Assembly: GCA_963969395.1 (NCBI GenBank)
Contig: OZ017798.1
Coordinates: 22,374,173 to 22,438,172 of the forward strand
DNA: 64,000 nt
Source of the DNA: Pseudoscleropodium purum
Lineage: Eukaryota; Streptophyta; Bryopsida; Hypnales; Brachytheciaceae
Reading direction: 5' to 3'
The translations under genes and the position numbers were made by a program. Shown in pieces: positions 13,014 through 25,239 of the stretch. Below the pieces are notes generated by a model. That model had not been told where the DNA came from. It made no database searches and saw nothing but the letters and a program-made list of their open reading frames with translations. Every line of letters starts with the position of its first letter. The stretch's first letter is position 1.

Positions 13014-13740
13014 CGGAGCTCCAGTCCCCTTAACCCCCATCCCCACACCCCCGTTCCCACCAGCACGCTCTCCAGAAACGTTCCCCTCGTCCTTATTCAG
13101 AAGTCCCTCTTGCCAGAGGCCAGTCTGAACGTCTGAACGAGAGTTCTTTTCAGGGGTTTTGATTTCATCTATTTTTGGCAGTGCAGTATTTCTTTTTAAT
13201 GATTTTGGAGAAGTTGGCAGTTATTTCTTCAATACTTGTGTAATACTTGGTGATATCAATTTAAAAATTAGGTGATATCTAAGTCTACTGGTCTTATAAT
13301 ACAATAGTAACTTAGCTATTTTGACCCAAAAGAATGAAATTTCTTTTACAAAAAATAGCCAATGTCTTTTGGTTATAGTCAAATGGCAAAAAATCATGCA
13401 TAATAAAAATACTACATGAGAGCATGAAGTGAGGAGTCAAGATTTTCTTGTTTTTGTTTTTGTTCAACCCCATGATTGTGTCATTGGACTCCTATGCTTG
13501 TGTACATAGAATATTTGGTGATAGGATTCAATGCAAAGAGCATTCAAAGGATTTAAACATGGAGATGCTATGATCAGATGTGACATTTAATAATTGATAT
13601 AGAAATTAGAAAATAGAAAATAGACATAAATCTATTTGAGCAAAAAATGCAAAAGAACTAAAAAGTGGCCTAGATAGTCTCACTAAGTATATAAAAGTGG
13701 AGGCATATTGGCATCACGGATACAACATAGAGTCATGCAA

Positions 13741-13940
13741 NNNNNNNNNNNNNNNNNNNNNNNNNNNNNNNNNNNNNNNNNNNNNNNNNNNNNNNNNNNN
13801 NNNNNNNNNNNNNNNNNNNNNNNNNNNNNNNNNNNNNNNNNNNNNNNNNNNNNNNNNNNNNNNNNNNNNNNNNNNNNNNNNNNNNNNNNNNNNNNNNNNN
13901 NNNNNNNNNNNNNNNNNNNNNNNNNNNNNNNNNNNNNNNN
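13741..13940. other. Assembly gap of exactly 200 N
   Basis: Unknown bases. The round number indicates a scaffolding gap of arbitrary size, so the true distance between the flanks is unknown. Open frames crossing it are meaningless. Confidence 0.99.
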
Positions 13941-14980
13941 AAACCTTTGTTGTAATTTCAATCACAAATACTGCTTATTAGTATTACTTCAATATTATTG
14001 TAGAGCCGTTTCTAGGCAAGAAAACATTCATAAAGAAACTTATTTGCCAGCTCAACTTATTTAGGTGTTGACATTGGTAGCATGATTTGTTGAAAGATGG
14101 CAAGGTTGGTTTCCATAGCAAAGATATGTTTACTGGATTTTCAACAAGCATGAATATTTGCCCCTATAAAAAGTTTATAATTTGTAATAATTTAAGACAT
14201 GGGAACAATGAAAGGCGCCGGTTGCTTAGAAATTGAAGAGATTGATTGGCCTAGGAGAATTAATGTTACCAATTGTTGCTATGCAATCAAAAATAATGTT
14301 ACAAAAAGACAAAGAAGTAAGAGTGGTAAACATTACTTACTATGAAACATTAAGGACCTAATTGTCAACACTATTCTCTCCCATAATGCATATTGAACTC
14401 CAATGCTATTGTAGGTCTTCATAGTATGCCCTTTAAATTGTCTACTTTTCTATAGTCAACATGAATGTTATAATGCTTCCAAATTATAGCTACATGCAAT
14501 TGTCTATTAAGCAAAAATCCTTGGTACAACGAACACAAGCAAGCATGAACAAGAATGTTAAGCAATACAACAAGGTCATAAAGGCAAGAAACTTGAAATC
14601 CTAAATAGCAAGGCAGAAAATCAAGAAAGATGACTCATTAGATGAATGAAGGTTTGTAAGAAGTCCTCATTAATAAGAAAAAGATAAATGAAATCTAAGA
14701 TCACACATGAGCAATGAAAAGTAACCATTATCTAATAGATATGACCAATAACAGAAAAACAAGTGTCAAAAGATCCAAATAGAACTTTAAAAATAAACAC
14801 ACTAGATCTGATATCGATATAGGAAAACAATACTAGAATGTACTATTGGTATTTGTAGTATAGAAGAGCAAATATTGCAAAATGCATCAAATAGTACAAG
14901 CACTAATGCAAGAGCCCTCAAGGACAAAGGCCTTATACCAACTAGAGTGTCTAGTCTTTAATTTTTTTATTCAAACCTCA
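13941..14980. other. AT-rich intergenic DNA
   Basis: No gene recognised. Probably flank or decayed interior of retrotransposon sequence upstream of the LTR at 14981. Confidence 0.4.
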
Positions 14981-15204
14981 TGTTGAAACTATCCAATCTT
15001 GAAATGTTCATTTCTTGTCTCTTATAATATCAAATATTTATATTTATATTCATTACTTTTGCATTACTTAGTCATTTATTTGCTATTAGTTTCATCCTTA
15101 GATTATTGTAAGAATCTCCATGTTGAGAGATGTGTTTTTATCCTATAAATTATACAAGGTCTACAAGAGCATATTTGCATATATTATCATTTGATTTATT
15201 CAAC
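14981..15204 (+). repeat. Copia-type LTR (family 2), 5' LTR of a relic
   Basis: Starts TGTTGAAAC and ends TTATTCAACA, giving the TG...CA ends and short inverted repeat of an LTR. The next bases (TAATATCAAAGCAAGG) resemble the TGGTATCAGAGC primer-binding site for initiator-Met tRNA. A related LTR lies at 49370-49581, aligning over most of its length (for example ATTACTTAGTCA-type and AGTTATACAAG-type segments). Confidence 0.65.
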
Positions 15205-16060
15205 ATAATATCAAAGCAAGGTTAGCAAAGAAAGAAGAAATTGTTTGAAGTGAATACAATTGGAAGAGGTGAATATATTTTTCTACTGCAACATTGGTCT
15301 TATTAAGTTTGTATTGGTGAAAGCACTACTCTCAACAATGAATTCAATTAATAATGAATAACAATAGGAATGATTATTTTAGTCAATGAATCTAACAAAC
15401 TCATTGAACTTGCAAACTACTCCATATAGAGTTTTAAGATGAGCGACATATTTAAGAGAAAGAACTAGTGAACCATTACAAAGAATGTGTTCGATTTCAA
15501 AGTTTTTTTGTAAATGTAAGTGAGAAGCAGGTCATAGATGTACAACTTGAGTTGTTAAAAGTCAATACCCTCTTGACATTAATTTTATTTGTCAATGATG
15601 ATATAATTGTTGATACAATCATTGTACACACAAATTCAACAAATGCTTGGACTTCTTTGAAAACCAATCAAGAAACCAATCCCAAATATTCACATTTACA
15701 GGACAACTTCAAATGCTCAAGTTATTTGAAGGTGTGTTGTTAAAGAATACCTCAAAAAAGCAAGAGGATTAAAGAATTTTGTTGATAATAGAGGAGAGTA
15801 AATGTGAAAATGCAATTCCTCCATCTTTTGATTACATTGTTATTGACAAAACCATGATTCAATTAGTCCTTAATGGTTTACTTCATAGCTATGAGATTGC
15901 AATCCAAACTCTATCTCATACCAATATTGCTATGACGTTTGACTAGGTGGCTTCTAGGGCTTTTTTTTCATTTTTTAAAAAGTGCCAAAGTGGCAATTTA
16001 AAATGTTATAGTGGTGCTCCAAACTTCAACATTCATCCACATATTGGATAGAAATATCAG
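15205..16060 (+). pseudogene. Decayed copia gag
   Basis: It directly follows the LTR and primer-binding site. Translated fragments resemble the copia gag (UBN2-type) domain: an NAWTSLKTNQE-type stretch near 15630, a conserved LVLNGLLHSYEIAIQTLSH block near 15860-15920 (compare the usual LLNGLP..Y....), and a D..ASRA block after it. Stops and shifts break it throughout, and the intact piece at 15468-15743 is only part of it. No pol sequence follows, so the rest of the element is lost or displaced. Confidence 0.6.
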
Positions 16061-16249
16061 TTAGCACATACCATAAGTCTATAATTTGATTTTCATTCAC
16101 AATTTGGTGATTTCATCCAAGATTTTTTTTAATTTGAAATTTTTTGGCAATTTCATCCATTTTTGGGGGGCATTTTTCTACGATTTTTTAGCCAGATTAT
16201 TTTTTTGGGTGCAATTTGGCACTAAAAAGCCAAACATTAAGAGATATTT

Positions 16250-17400
16250 GAGGACATTGAGAGACTATGAGTTCCCAAGTCGTTCCCAAAAGGTAGCCTT
16301 TGTTGTTAATTTTTGTGGGAACAAAATCCGACGTAGTCGAGAGAGTGCCATACAAGATGATTGTAGAGCAGTAGAGCACGGAAAATCCCCCCCCATTTTG
16401 TTGTACAGGTCGGGTTCGGGATTTGAAATGGTCGGTGAACCCTTTGAGGAGCCGTTGGCCTTTTCTGTAATTTCTCGCTATGGTGATGATTTTGCGAAGA
16501 GAAGGCGTGTCGTTCATAGAAATCGAGCAATCGCAAAACAGTGTTTCTAGCATTCCTTTGAGCTTCGAGTGTGGAAAATGTATTCTTGATTTGTGTGCAG
16601 GCTTCAATGGATTGAAACTGCAAATGATTGAGTAACTGAAGCTGTGAAAATGATTCAGTCGTTGGCGTGTCTGAGCGGGCAGGCGCATCGTGAACTACAG
16701 GAATTTCTTGCTGGTAAAGCTGCAAGTAGTTTTCTTCTTATGACTGGAATTGTTTTTTTGGAGCTTCTATAGTATTTCGTCAAAAACATTGTTGAAATTG
16801 AAGTATGTCGTCAGTTCATTTCTCTGCAAAGTGGTTTACAGGTCAGAAATTGGTGCCCAGGATATTAGGGTTAGGGTGGTTTCTGAAGGACTGGGTGTGT
16901 GTTCACTTTGCAATATTGATGAAACATTTGTAACATCCTTGAATTCCTGAAATTTAAGCCAAAGTTTTCACCTGTATTACTGATTTCTGAAAGTTTCTAA
17001 ATTTTGTGACACAATAACCCAGAAGAACACACATGAGATGAAATAGTTGAACTAGAGTTGTGATCTTTGTATTTGTTTGTGTGTAGATTTGGGGAAGGAA
17101 ATTACGAAATCAACTTGTGAAGCTTGCAATAATAGTATTGGGTATGTTATCCTCTATCCTTGAAGCCATTTACATCTGATTGATTTGCCTTCAAAAAACT
17201 TATTGAAGGTATTGTATCTGGATGTGTTGTAATTTCTTATGCTCAATCTGAATTTCAATGGCCAAATAAAGTAGTAATCAGGTATTGAGTTCTACTGTAG
17301 GTAGGTTTGGTGATTCGTCTTCCAATTAGACAGAAGGAGATTTATATCCTTCTATGTTTGTAGAGTTCCTTCCTGTGAAGAACGTAGTAAATGACCATGC
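16250..17400 (+). other. Possible spliced gene fragment, unidentified
   Basis: Base composition is more balanced here than around it. A short open piece starts at an ATG at 16650 (MIQSLACLSGQAHRELQEFL) and reaches a good donor (GCTG|GTAAAG) near 16714. Acceptor-like sites follow near 16840 and 17085, the latter allowing an in-phase continuation with two cysteines (TCEACNNSIG) before another donor (GTATGT). I recognise no family and the reading ends soon after. It could be the first exons of a small gene or remains of one. Open frames on the minus strand (16197-16725) are equally unsupported. Confidence 0.25.
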
Positions 17401-19075
17401 TTGTGTATATTCTTCAAACTTTTTCTAGAATGTGTGATAGAATAATATGCAAGTACCATTGAATTTGGATATCCAAACTCTGACACTTGGAAATGAGGAC
17501 GTCACCTTACTATTAGGGATTCAATTTTAGGTCTTGTTGGATTGTGAGCTCCTATGCTCTCTTAAGTTTGATATTGAGGGAAGTATTGGACCTTGGGATC
17601 ATGTGAGTACATGAATTCATCAATATTCATTTTCAACATGTACACTTGATGTTTCTCCTCATTTCTCCGAGATTATATGTAGGTTTCTATTTCAAGATAA
17701 TTACCAAAACCTGCCCAGTACTTTGCATATAAAGTACAATATTATTCTCCAAGATTGTGCTCTACTTTTCTTTATTACAAATAGGTTCTAGATTACATTC
17801 TCTATTGTAAAGTATGTTTTAAAGTTCTTGCACTTTCTGGAAAGAAGTAATACATGAAGTTCAGAATCAAAAACTAATACACCATTATAAGAAGCCAAAG
17901 ACCAACTTTTGCAATAGTAAAAGAAGTCATTCAATGCTTCGAATGTGATAAGAAACCAAACTTCTGAAGAGCTTCTGAAGAGCTTCTAGTGAATTTCAGT
18001 CAGTGCTAGGGGAATTACTACTTTGGTACTGACTAAAGTTAAACACCCATGAACTGAGCTTCATATTAAGGGATTATGGCACATAGGGTACTCTTTTGTT
18101 GCCATAGTTCACACTTGGTGTTCTGTTTTGAGGTTTAGGAACTTCTATTGTCTATGTTTGGATAGCTGTGTGCCTGTGCACATTTTCCATCTAGAGAAAA
18201 CAAAATTCTAAGGTGTTTGAAGCCTGACATTGAGGACCTCCACGTTGTTGGCCTTTCTTGGTGAAATATGGGTTTCTCGTTCTGAATGTGGATGATCATG
18301 GCAAACTTGTGTACATATTCAAACATGTGAAACAATTGTAAAGACTGAATATTTGGTTTCCAAGGAGCAGATGCTGTAGAGCCATAATGTTAGTTTTGCC
18401 AACGCAACAGAGAAAAAAATGTCTTCAATGGTGCATAAACATCAATAACATCCATTGTTTCTGTCCAAGACTCCGCTTGTAATTGATAGAGAGTTATGAA
18501 GACGCTTGTATGCATTTCTGACTTCAATTATTGTTCATTTTGCAATATTGTTTATCAAAAAGAAATTCTGTTCTCTTATGTATCTTTTTAACATTTTCAG
18601 GTTCTTTCTATTATTCTAGAGATAATTGATTGTGGTTTAGAATTTTCTTGTCTTCCTATTGTATATGTGTAGCATGGTTGGAGCATAAATGAAGTAATTG
18701 TAGCTAATAGAAGTACTGTTGAAGGTCGTTAGCAGTTCTTGGATAGGTCAGAAATTGAAATTGTAATAAGTGCTTGCTTCTCTTTCAATATGTAGATAAG
18801 TTTATTTCCATTATTTAACTACAAAGGGTATGTGATTAATGTTTCAAAGTTTGCATAATTTCTATAATGGTTGCATGTAGGATGTAACACATTAAATCAT
18901 TATAGACCGACTGACCATGGAATTGCAAGGGACTACAAGTATCACATAAGTAAAGTTGTTTCTTTCCACAAGTCACTTTCTTCTGATTTTTAGGGAATGA
19001 TTTTGTATATGTGTGCAAAATTCATCCAACAATTATATAAAAGAATTCCATGGTTGTAGTGTAGCTCTTCTTTTT
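17401..19075. other. Intergenic DNA, no gene recognised
   Basis: Moderately AT-rich, with several splice-site-like words but no convincing coding exon on either strand. Confidence 0.35.
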
Positions 19076-22000
19076 TCACAAATTTGCCTTCTCAATTGCA
19101 TTTGAGGGATGGTGTAATCTTGCATCTCCTAAATTGAAGCATTGTGAAGCTACTTCCATGAAATGCTCATTTACAGGTAAACAACAAAATTTTGTTCTTT
19201 TTTCTAATTCAATCTTTATGAAAATTTTGTAAAGGTCTACATTTTTGTGAGGGTCTTCATTTTGTGAGTCTACATTTCTATTGTCTATGTGAACAAAAGT
19301 GTAGACCATAATCATATATGTGACATTTCATAAAATTCAAATGCAATGTACAATAGTGTCTGTTCTCCAACGAAACTAACATTCTATTGCCTAACGAAAT
19401 GAAATTGGAGGATGCACAAGTAGGTTCACTAGATTACTATTAAAGCTTAAAAAAGTCTTTCAAATTCAATGGAAAAGAATTTTACTTGCATGCTGCTATG
19501 TTCATGACTTTCATACTATGGTGTGCCTGAAGCTACATGTTCTAGTCAAGGAAGCCATCAATTGTTGACTTGTGCTCGCTATGCCCACCATATAGTTGAG
19601 TGCTCAATGGAGCTTGATTTGATGGCTGTTGTACATCTCTTGTAAATTTCCTGCTCTCTATTTGTATAAAGCTTTTCCTACTGTGTTTGCTTATTCTAGT
19701 CATTTTGAAATCTCTGCTAAATTATTCTATACCAGTGTTCATAGGTTTGTAGGAGTGGACTTGTTTTCAGTTTTGACACTCCATATTGAGTGTGTAGGTG
19801 GTATGCTACTTTTGTAGCATGGTGATTGTATTCCATTCCTTGGCAAGACCACACTGATAGTGATCCATATTTCTCAATGAAGAACGGTCCATACTTTACC
19901 AAAATGTGTTGTTCACACAATCGACAAGTTCAACAACACTTTAGATATTCCATTGATAGTTTTGTTCCAATGTTGATGTTCACATATATTAGAAGATGTC
20001 AAAAGAAATGGAGATGTGTAGGTAGCAATCTTACAATGTAGTGCATAACAGATTGTTCCCCAAAGTACTTAATGAACAATCTCTCGAAAGCCTTGACAAG
20101 AGTTGGGAAAGATTCTCGTTGATGTGTACTCAATTTCAGGTCAGCAAAGTAAGGTATCAATTTTTCTAGAGCTTTCTACACTTCTAAGCAACCATGATGT
20201 GCATTGCCATCGTCCATGAAGTTCTTTTCAATACAGACCAGATCTTGGTACACTTTTTTTGAGGCACTAAGTAGAGTACTAGCTTGGAAGAGTTTGTGTG
20301 CTTGAATACTACTTAGTGATGGTTTCTTGGGAACACTATTTGCTTTGCTAGAGAAATCTTTGTCTTCTGAAAGTTGCACATCACTTCCATGCATCCCAAT
20401 GCTAGAAAAGTTCTTTGGAAATCATCAATAGCTAATTTTTGCAAAGCTTTGTTTTTCATGGTCCACACGAATTGGAAGTGCATGTGTAGGATTTTTCTCA
20501 CAAATGCAATTCAAGGTATGTAGGATATAGAAGTGAACACGATCAAGTGGTATAAGGAATATAAGATGCCACTGACTTAAATCTTGAGCAACATGCATAG
20601 GACTAGAAGGAATATTATCAATGAAGAGGCTACCTGTCCAAACTGGGTGTCGTTTTTCAACTATAGTCTTTGCTTCTCTAGTAGTGAGCATTGTTACCTT
20701 ATTCTTCCTTTGGTTGCAATAGATGCAGCAAAAACTAGCAGTAGGTCTAGTTTATAGACCATAGAGTGCCTTAATAATTTTCATGTGAGCAGCTAGATGC
20801 CATTGCACCTGGAAGTCTCCCACTCCATTTACCTGTAGGGGTTGACCGCTTTTTTGTACTTGAATGGTAGTAGGAATCTTAGTCAATTTCAACATAGTTT
20901 GTAGAATTTCGAAATTCTCTATTAGCACTTCAAAGTGACCAACTAGATAAATCTCCCTTTCACATTGCATTGAAAAATACCAATCAAAATCTAATGTTAT
21001 AGAGTCATTCAATGCCCTATTCATCAAGATTATACTCTCTAATTTTTGCTTGTGAATAATTTTTGCCTCGTCCATTTTAATGATGAAAATTAATGGCTTG
21101 CCTGCAACCTCTGCATGTAATGCACAATGTTTGTTAAATTGATTGTTTGATTCACAAGAATCAAAACTTCAAAGGAAAAGAATTCAACATAGGGAGCAAA
21201 GAATGCATGCAAACATCAATAGAGCTAAAGATTAGGTGAGTACTAATACCTTCTGGAATAATCTTATACAATCTAACCATTATTCATTGTATAGCCTCTT
21301 AGTCGCAAAAAAAACTATTGTGTTTATTTAATGTGATTTTCTTCATGGTTTTACTCTTTTTTGTGATGGAAATCTGAAAAGACAAATGCAAATTTTAGTA
21401 GGCACCAATGAGTAGTCACAACTTCTTGTTCATGTGTTGTCGCAATTGCTTTACAGAATGAGGGTTTGGAAGGCTTGGAAGATGGAGCCCTTTGGCAACA
21501 GAACTAGCACCAACTTTCAATTTCTTGAATGTTGATTCATAGCCCCTCTAGGTTATTCCTATTTGATCATATGTTTCCAAAATCACATGTGCTCCAAGAC
21601 TTTCTCCTATCTTTTGTAGGTTCTGCTTTGTCATTTGCGTTACTACAAAGGTCAATTGTTGGGATGACATTATGGTTTCACGTTTAGTTTTAGATAACAT
21701 AGATGCTAGGACTTCTACCATTCTCACTTGGTCTTCTAAATTACCACAAAAACACTTCCTCTTCTTTGAACTAGAAGCATTAGCTTTTTGGGTTATTGTT
21801 GTCGTCTTTGCAGCAATGATTTGTCTAGCCAGTCAACGCGTTGCTCGAGCATGACCCCCTTCTTGCAACAAACTTTGCAAGTCACATTGAGGCTTCAATT
21901 GGCTATAGAAACCAAATGGCGTCTTCTTCATTCTTTCCATCTTCAACTGCAATCTTTGATTTTCTTCTTCAATTTCCTTCATTTTGTTCTATAGTTGTAG

Positions 22001-22528
22001 AAACTCTATTTGATGACATCATTCAAGTGATTGTAGTGATCGACAATGCTCTTGTATATTTCTGAGATTGATTTAGGTGTCAACAAAAATGATCGTTTCT
22101 TCTGCATACATATTTTTAGCATTGTGGCATCTTTGATTAGCTTCAACAGAACTCTTCCCAAGCTCATCTACTCGCTCTTGGAGAAATGCAATCATCACAT
22201 TTTGTTGTCGAACTTGCTCTGAAGTACTCCCACATGCTCTTTCGACATTTCTGACATAGCCAAGTAGACCTTTTTCACCAATGCCAATGAATTCTAGTAA
22301 TCGTTGTATAGAAGAGAATGTAGGCTTCTTGTTTGTCAATGGGTCCGTAGGGTACAAAGCTCCATTGACCCACAAATCTAGATGGATTTCATCAAGCTCT
22401 CTTCTCCTAGGGAATTCTGATCTACCTGGTTGTTCATGTAGTGGTCTACCCCTCACTATAAGTGGTCTATATTGTTGAGGAATTTCAACTCCCAACTTAT
22501 ACATATCCTTCAAATTAGACAATGCCAT
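19076..22528 (-). pseudogene. Broken transposon-like protein gene, unclassified (RNase H-type transposase suspected)
   Basis: A series of minus-strand coding fragments reads in one direction. The N-terminal part (22528-22073, 151 codons) has LIVRGRPLHEQPGRSEFPRR and a coiled-coil-like end. A middle part (21075-20752) ends in FQVQWHLAAHMKIIKALYGL and is soon followed by CCIYC. 20691-20425 has WTGSLFIDNIPSSPMHVAQDL. 19920-19717 has KYGSLSVWSCQGMEYNHHATK and TYEHWYR, and 19315-19076 is a possible C-terminus. The order fits the layout seen in several large eukaryotic transposases: a his/asp-containing block, then Cys-X2-Cys, then a GS..x(S/W)..QG.E...K block. Many stops and shifts show it is dead. 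The family is not identified with certainty, and a domesticated or viral-type gene is also possible. Confidence 0.45.
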
Positions 22529-22540
22529 CAGAGTCCATGC

Positions 22541-22939
22541 AAGACTGGCCCAACGGATTGATGTCGATCAAAGTCCGATCTACAATAATTACCAATTCTT
22601 CTACCTCGATATGATGTTATTGGTGACTGAGAAATGAACCTACTATTGATGAGAAAGCTCAACTATGTTTTTCCACTATGTTTACTTCATCAAAGTGAAC
22701 TTTTTGTATCTGGTTCAATTAGGTATACTTCTTAAAAGTAGACTTCTTCTATTCGGTTTGATTCAAGTACTTTGGTTTCCTGTGTAATGATGTTGCAAAC
22801 TAAGTTCTAGTACAAAAGCCTAATAATCATTAGAAGAGTTTTGGGGGGGTCTAGAAGCCTATTTTGGGCATGTTTCCCCATAGTTGTTCCCCATAGCGAG
22901 GAGAACGGCCCGTTGTCAGAATTTTTTTTTCATAAATAG

Positions 22940-22992
<53 letters not shown>

Positions 22993-25239
22993 TTGGATCA
23001 ATGACGTAGCAGGGTCTCGGCCATGTCAGACCACTACGCCAAACTGTTTCTTGCGTTCACAGGCTATGATAACTCGCAGGCATCTAGAGGCCCCAAAAAT
23101 CTTCTAATGCTTTTATATTGAAGCTCTCACCATTCAATGTTGACTTCTAAATAGACAAGAGGATGATTACTAAATTGATTAAATTATACTTCTAACTTCC
23201 CTAAATGCATATGTTCTAGTCCAATACTAACTTAGGAATTAAACTCATTGAAGTGTTCGACGTTGATGCAACTGTAATTGATAGAATGGTACTACTACTT
23301 CGATGGTCTACTACAATTGTTCACCTCCTCACTCCAAACTAAATGCTCAAGTCCCTATAAACAAATAAACAAATCAATGTTGCATAACAATAGGTAATCA
23401 CTCCAATTCAGGTGAACAAATTTACTAAACTATTTGTTCAACTTCTCTTTCTATTTGACAGTTTACTAGAAAGAGAAGTACATTACATTTGGGTGAAAGC
23501 ACACTATACTAGGTATAAAATTGGCAAAAATTAGGAGTATTTTTGAGTGTACATTTACTCATCTAAGTACTTGAAGTACTTTGGTGGGAATACCATTAGG
23601 ACATGAGGAAACTTAAAATCAATGATTGTGGAATGTTACCTTTAAAAAAAATAACATACTTGGAGACTAAAATAAATAGAATATGAAAATAAAATATAGA
23701 GACAATGTTGAAAGTTTAAAACTAAATGTACCATAAGTACTTTTTCATAAATTGGGGCAAAAAAAAATCATAAAAATACTCAAAAGTTTGGATATTCAAG
23801 CACTAGCCATCCTACAATATGCATATGTGGTGCTTTCCTCATCAAAAAATCAATTGCAATAATGATTTTTCAGTCTTTTTTCCTCCACAGAAGATAGTAT
23901 CCATCTAATTTCCAAATTCCAACAATTATTGCAATTATGGTCTTACTATCACCAAAAATCCCTCACATAGTACATACTCTACCATTGTGCAAACTATTGT
24001 GCTTTTTTAATAGTTTATTAGGCCTCCTCAAAGTACTTTGTGGTTTTTTGGCAAATTTGATGTATTTTTTTTGTTAGTAAAGTACTAACTAGAGGATGGT
24101 TGAAACATTGGATTGAGTTAGATTGTAGTAGAATACCTTCTTTACAAAATCATTTACAATTGCTATCAAATAAAAAGCCAAAACCATGGTTTTTTTGTTT
24201 TTTTAAAAATACTTTGATATAAATACATCTTCTAAAAGTACTTTTTTGACATACTTTTTAGGGGGGCATAGTGTGCTTACACCCATTTCTATAACACAAC
24301 GCTCTAAGCTTTTATGCCTATAGTAGATTGCATCTTTGTAAAACAAACATACACATAAATTCCCTCTAAGTTCGAATTCTTGCCCTATAGTAAGTTAAAG
24401 TTCTAAACTAACAACATATTTCTCTTTAGTAATACAACCAAGGATAGAAGGCATATAGCAAGAGCTCATAATTTATAGCATATTTTTCTTTAGCAATATG
24501 GTAAAGGTTTTATGTTTCCACTAGGAAGAAAAACAATTCTCTATGCGATACAATTTCTCTTCTGTGAATCAATGAACATACTACCATTGCTCTTTGTTGA
24601 TAATTCTTTATCCTACCAACTGAATTGCAATTGCAAATGGATTTGCAACAATTACACAACATACTTCAAGAATCAAAGTCATACCAAACAATTCATTGCC
24701 ACCAACCACCTCGACCTCATACTATTTCTATCGTTTACAAGAAATTCAAATCATCGATGCAAACTACAACCTCTACACACATTTCTCGACGCAGTTACTA
24801 GTGTTCATGATGTAGGCTTCCCATTATTGCACAGGCATTACCACTAGCAGCGCACAATCTACCCAATTTAACAATTATACAATAACTGGCAAGAACAGCA
24901 CAGCTTGGCAAGCCTAGCTTCAAACAACCAATCATAGTAAAGCAGTCCCAATGTTCACAATGACTTCGTGAACTAGGAACTCAATTGGAACACTCAATAG
25001 AACAAAGTTGAAACGGTCTTGTAGAGGCCTCAAATTTCCTCTAATGAAAAAGCCTTAGTAGCCTCTAACTTACTCATTGAAACATATATAGAAAGAAACA
25101 CAAAGTCATTTAGTTGGGAGACAACAAAGCATTGTCAACTAAGTTCAACCCAAAGATCTCACTACATGAGACCAACAATTTTGGACAATCAACTTGGATG
25201 AAGAGGTCAAGAATATTTCCAAGGGCATTGTGGAAGCTT
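22541..25239. other. AT-rich intergenic DNA with a TAA microsatellite
   Basis: Contains a (TAA)n run of about 16 units at 22941-22988. The rest is AT-rich. The 24512-24847 open frame shows no domain and sits in decayed sequence. Confidence 0.45.
22941..22988. repeat. (TAA)n microsatellite
   Basis: An almost uninterrupted TAA run of about 16 units, flanked by T-rich and A-rich sequence. Confidence 0.9.

Noticed and set aside
12672..13136. Open frames antisense and out of phase to RPL38 (12672-13136, 12734-13066, 12799-13128).
   Set aside because: They overlap a certain gene in GC-rich DNA and show no protein motif.
13683..14064. Open frames across the N gap.
   Set aside because: They exist only because unknown bases contain no stop codons.
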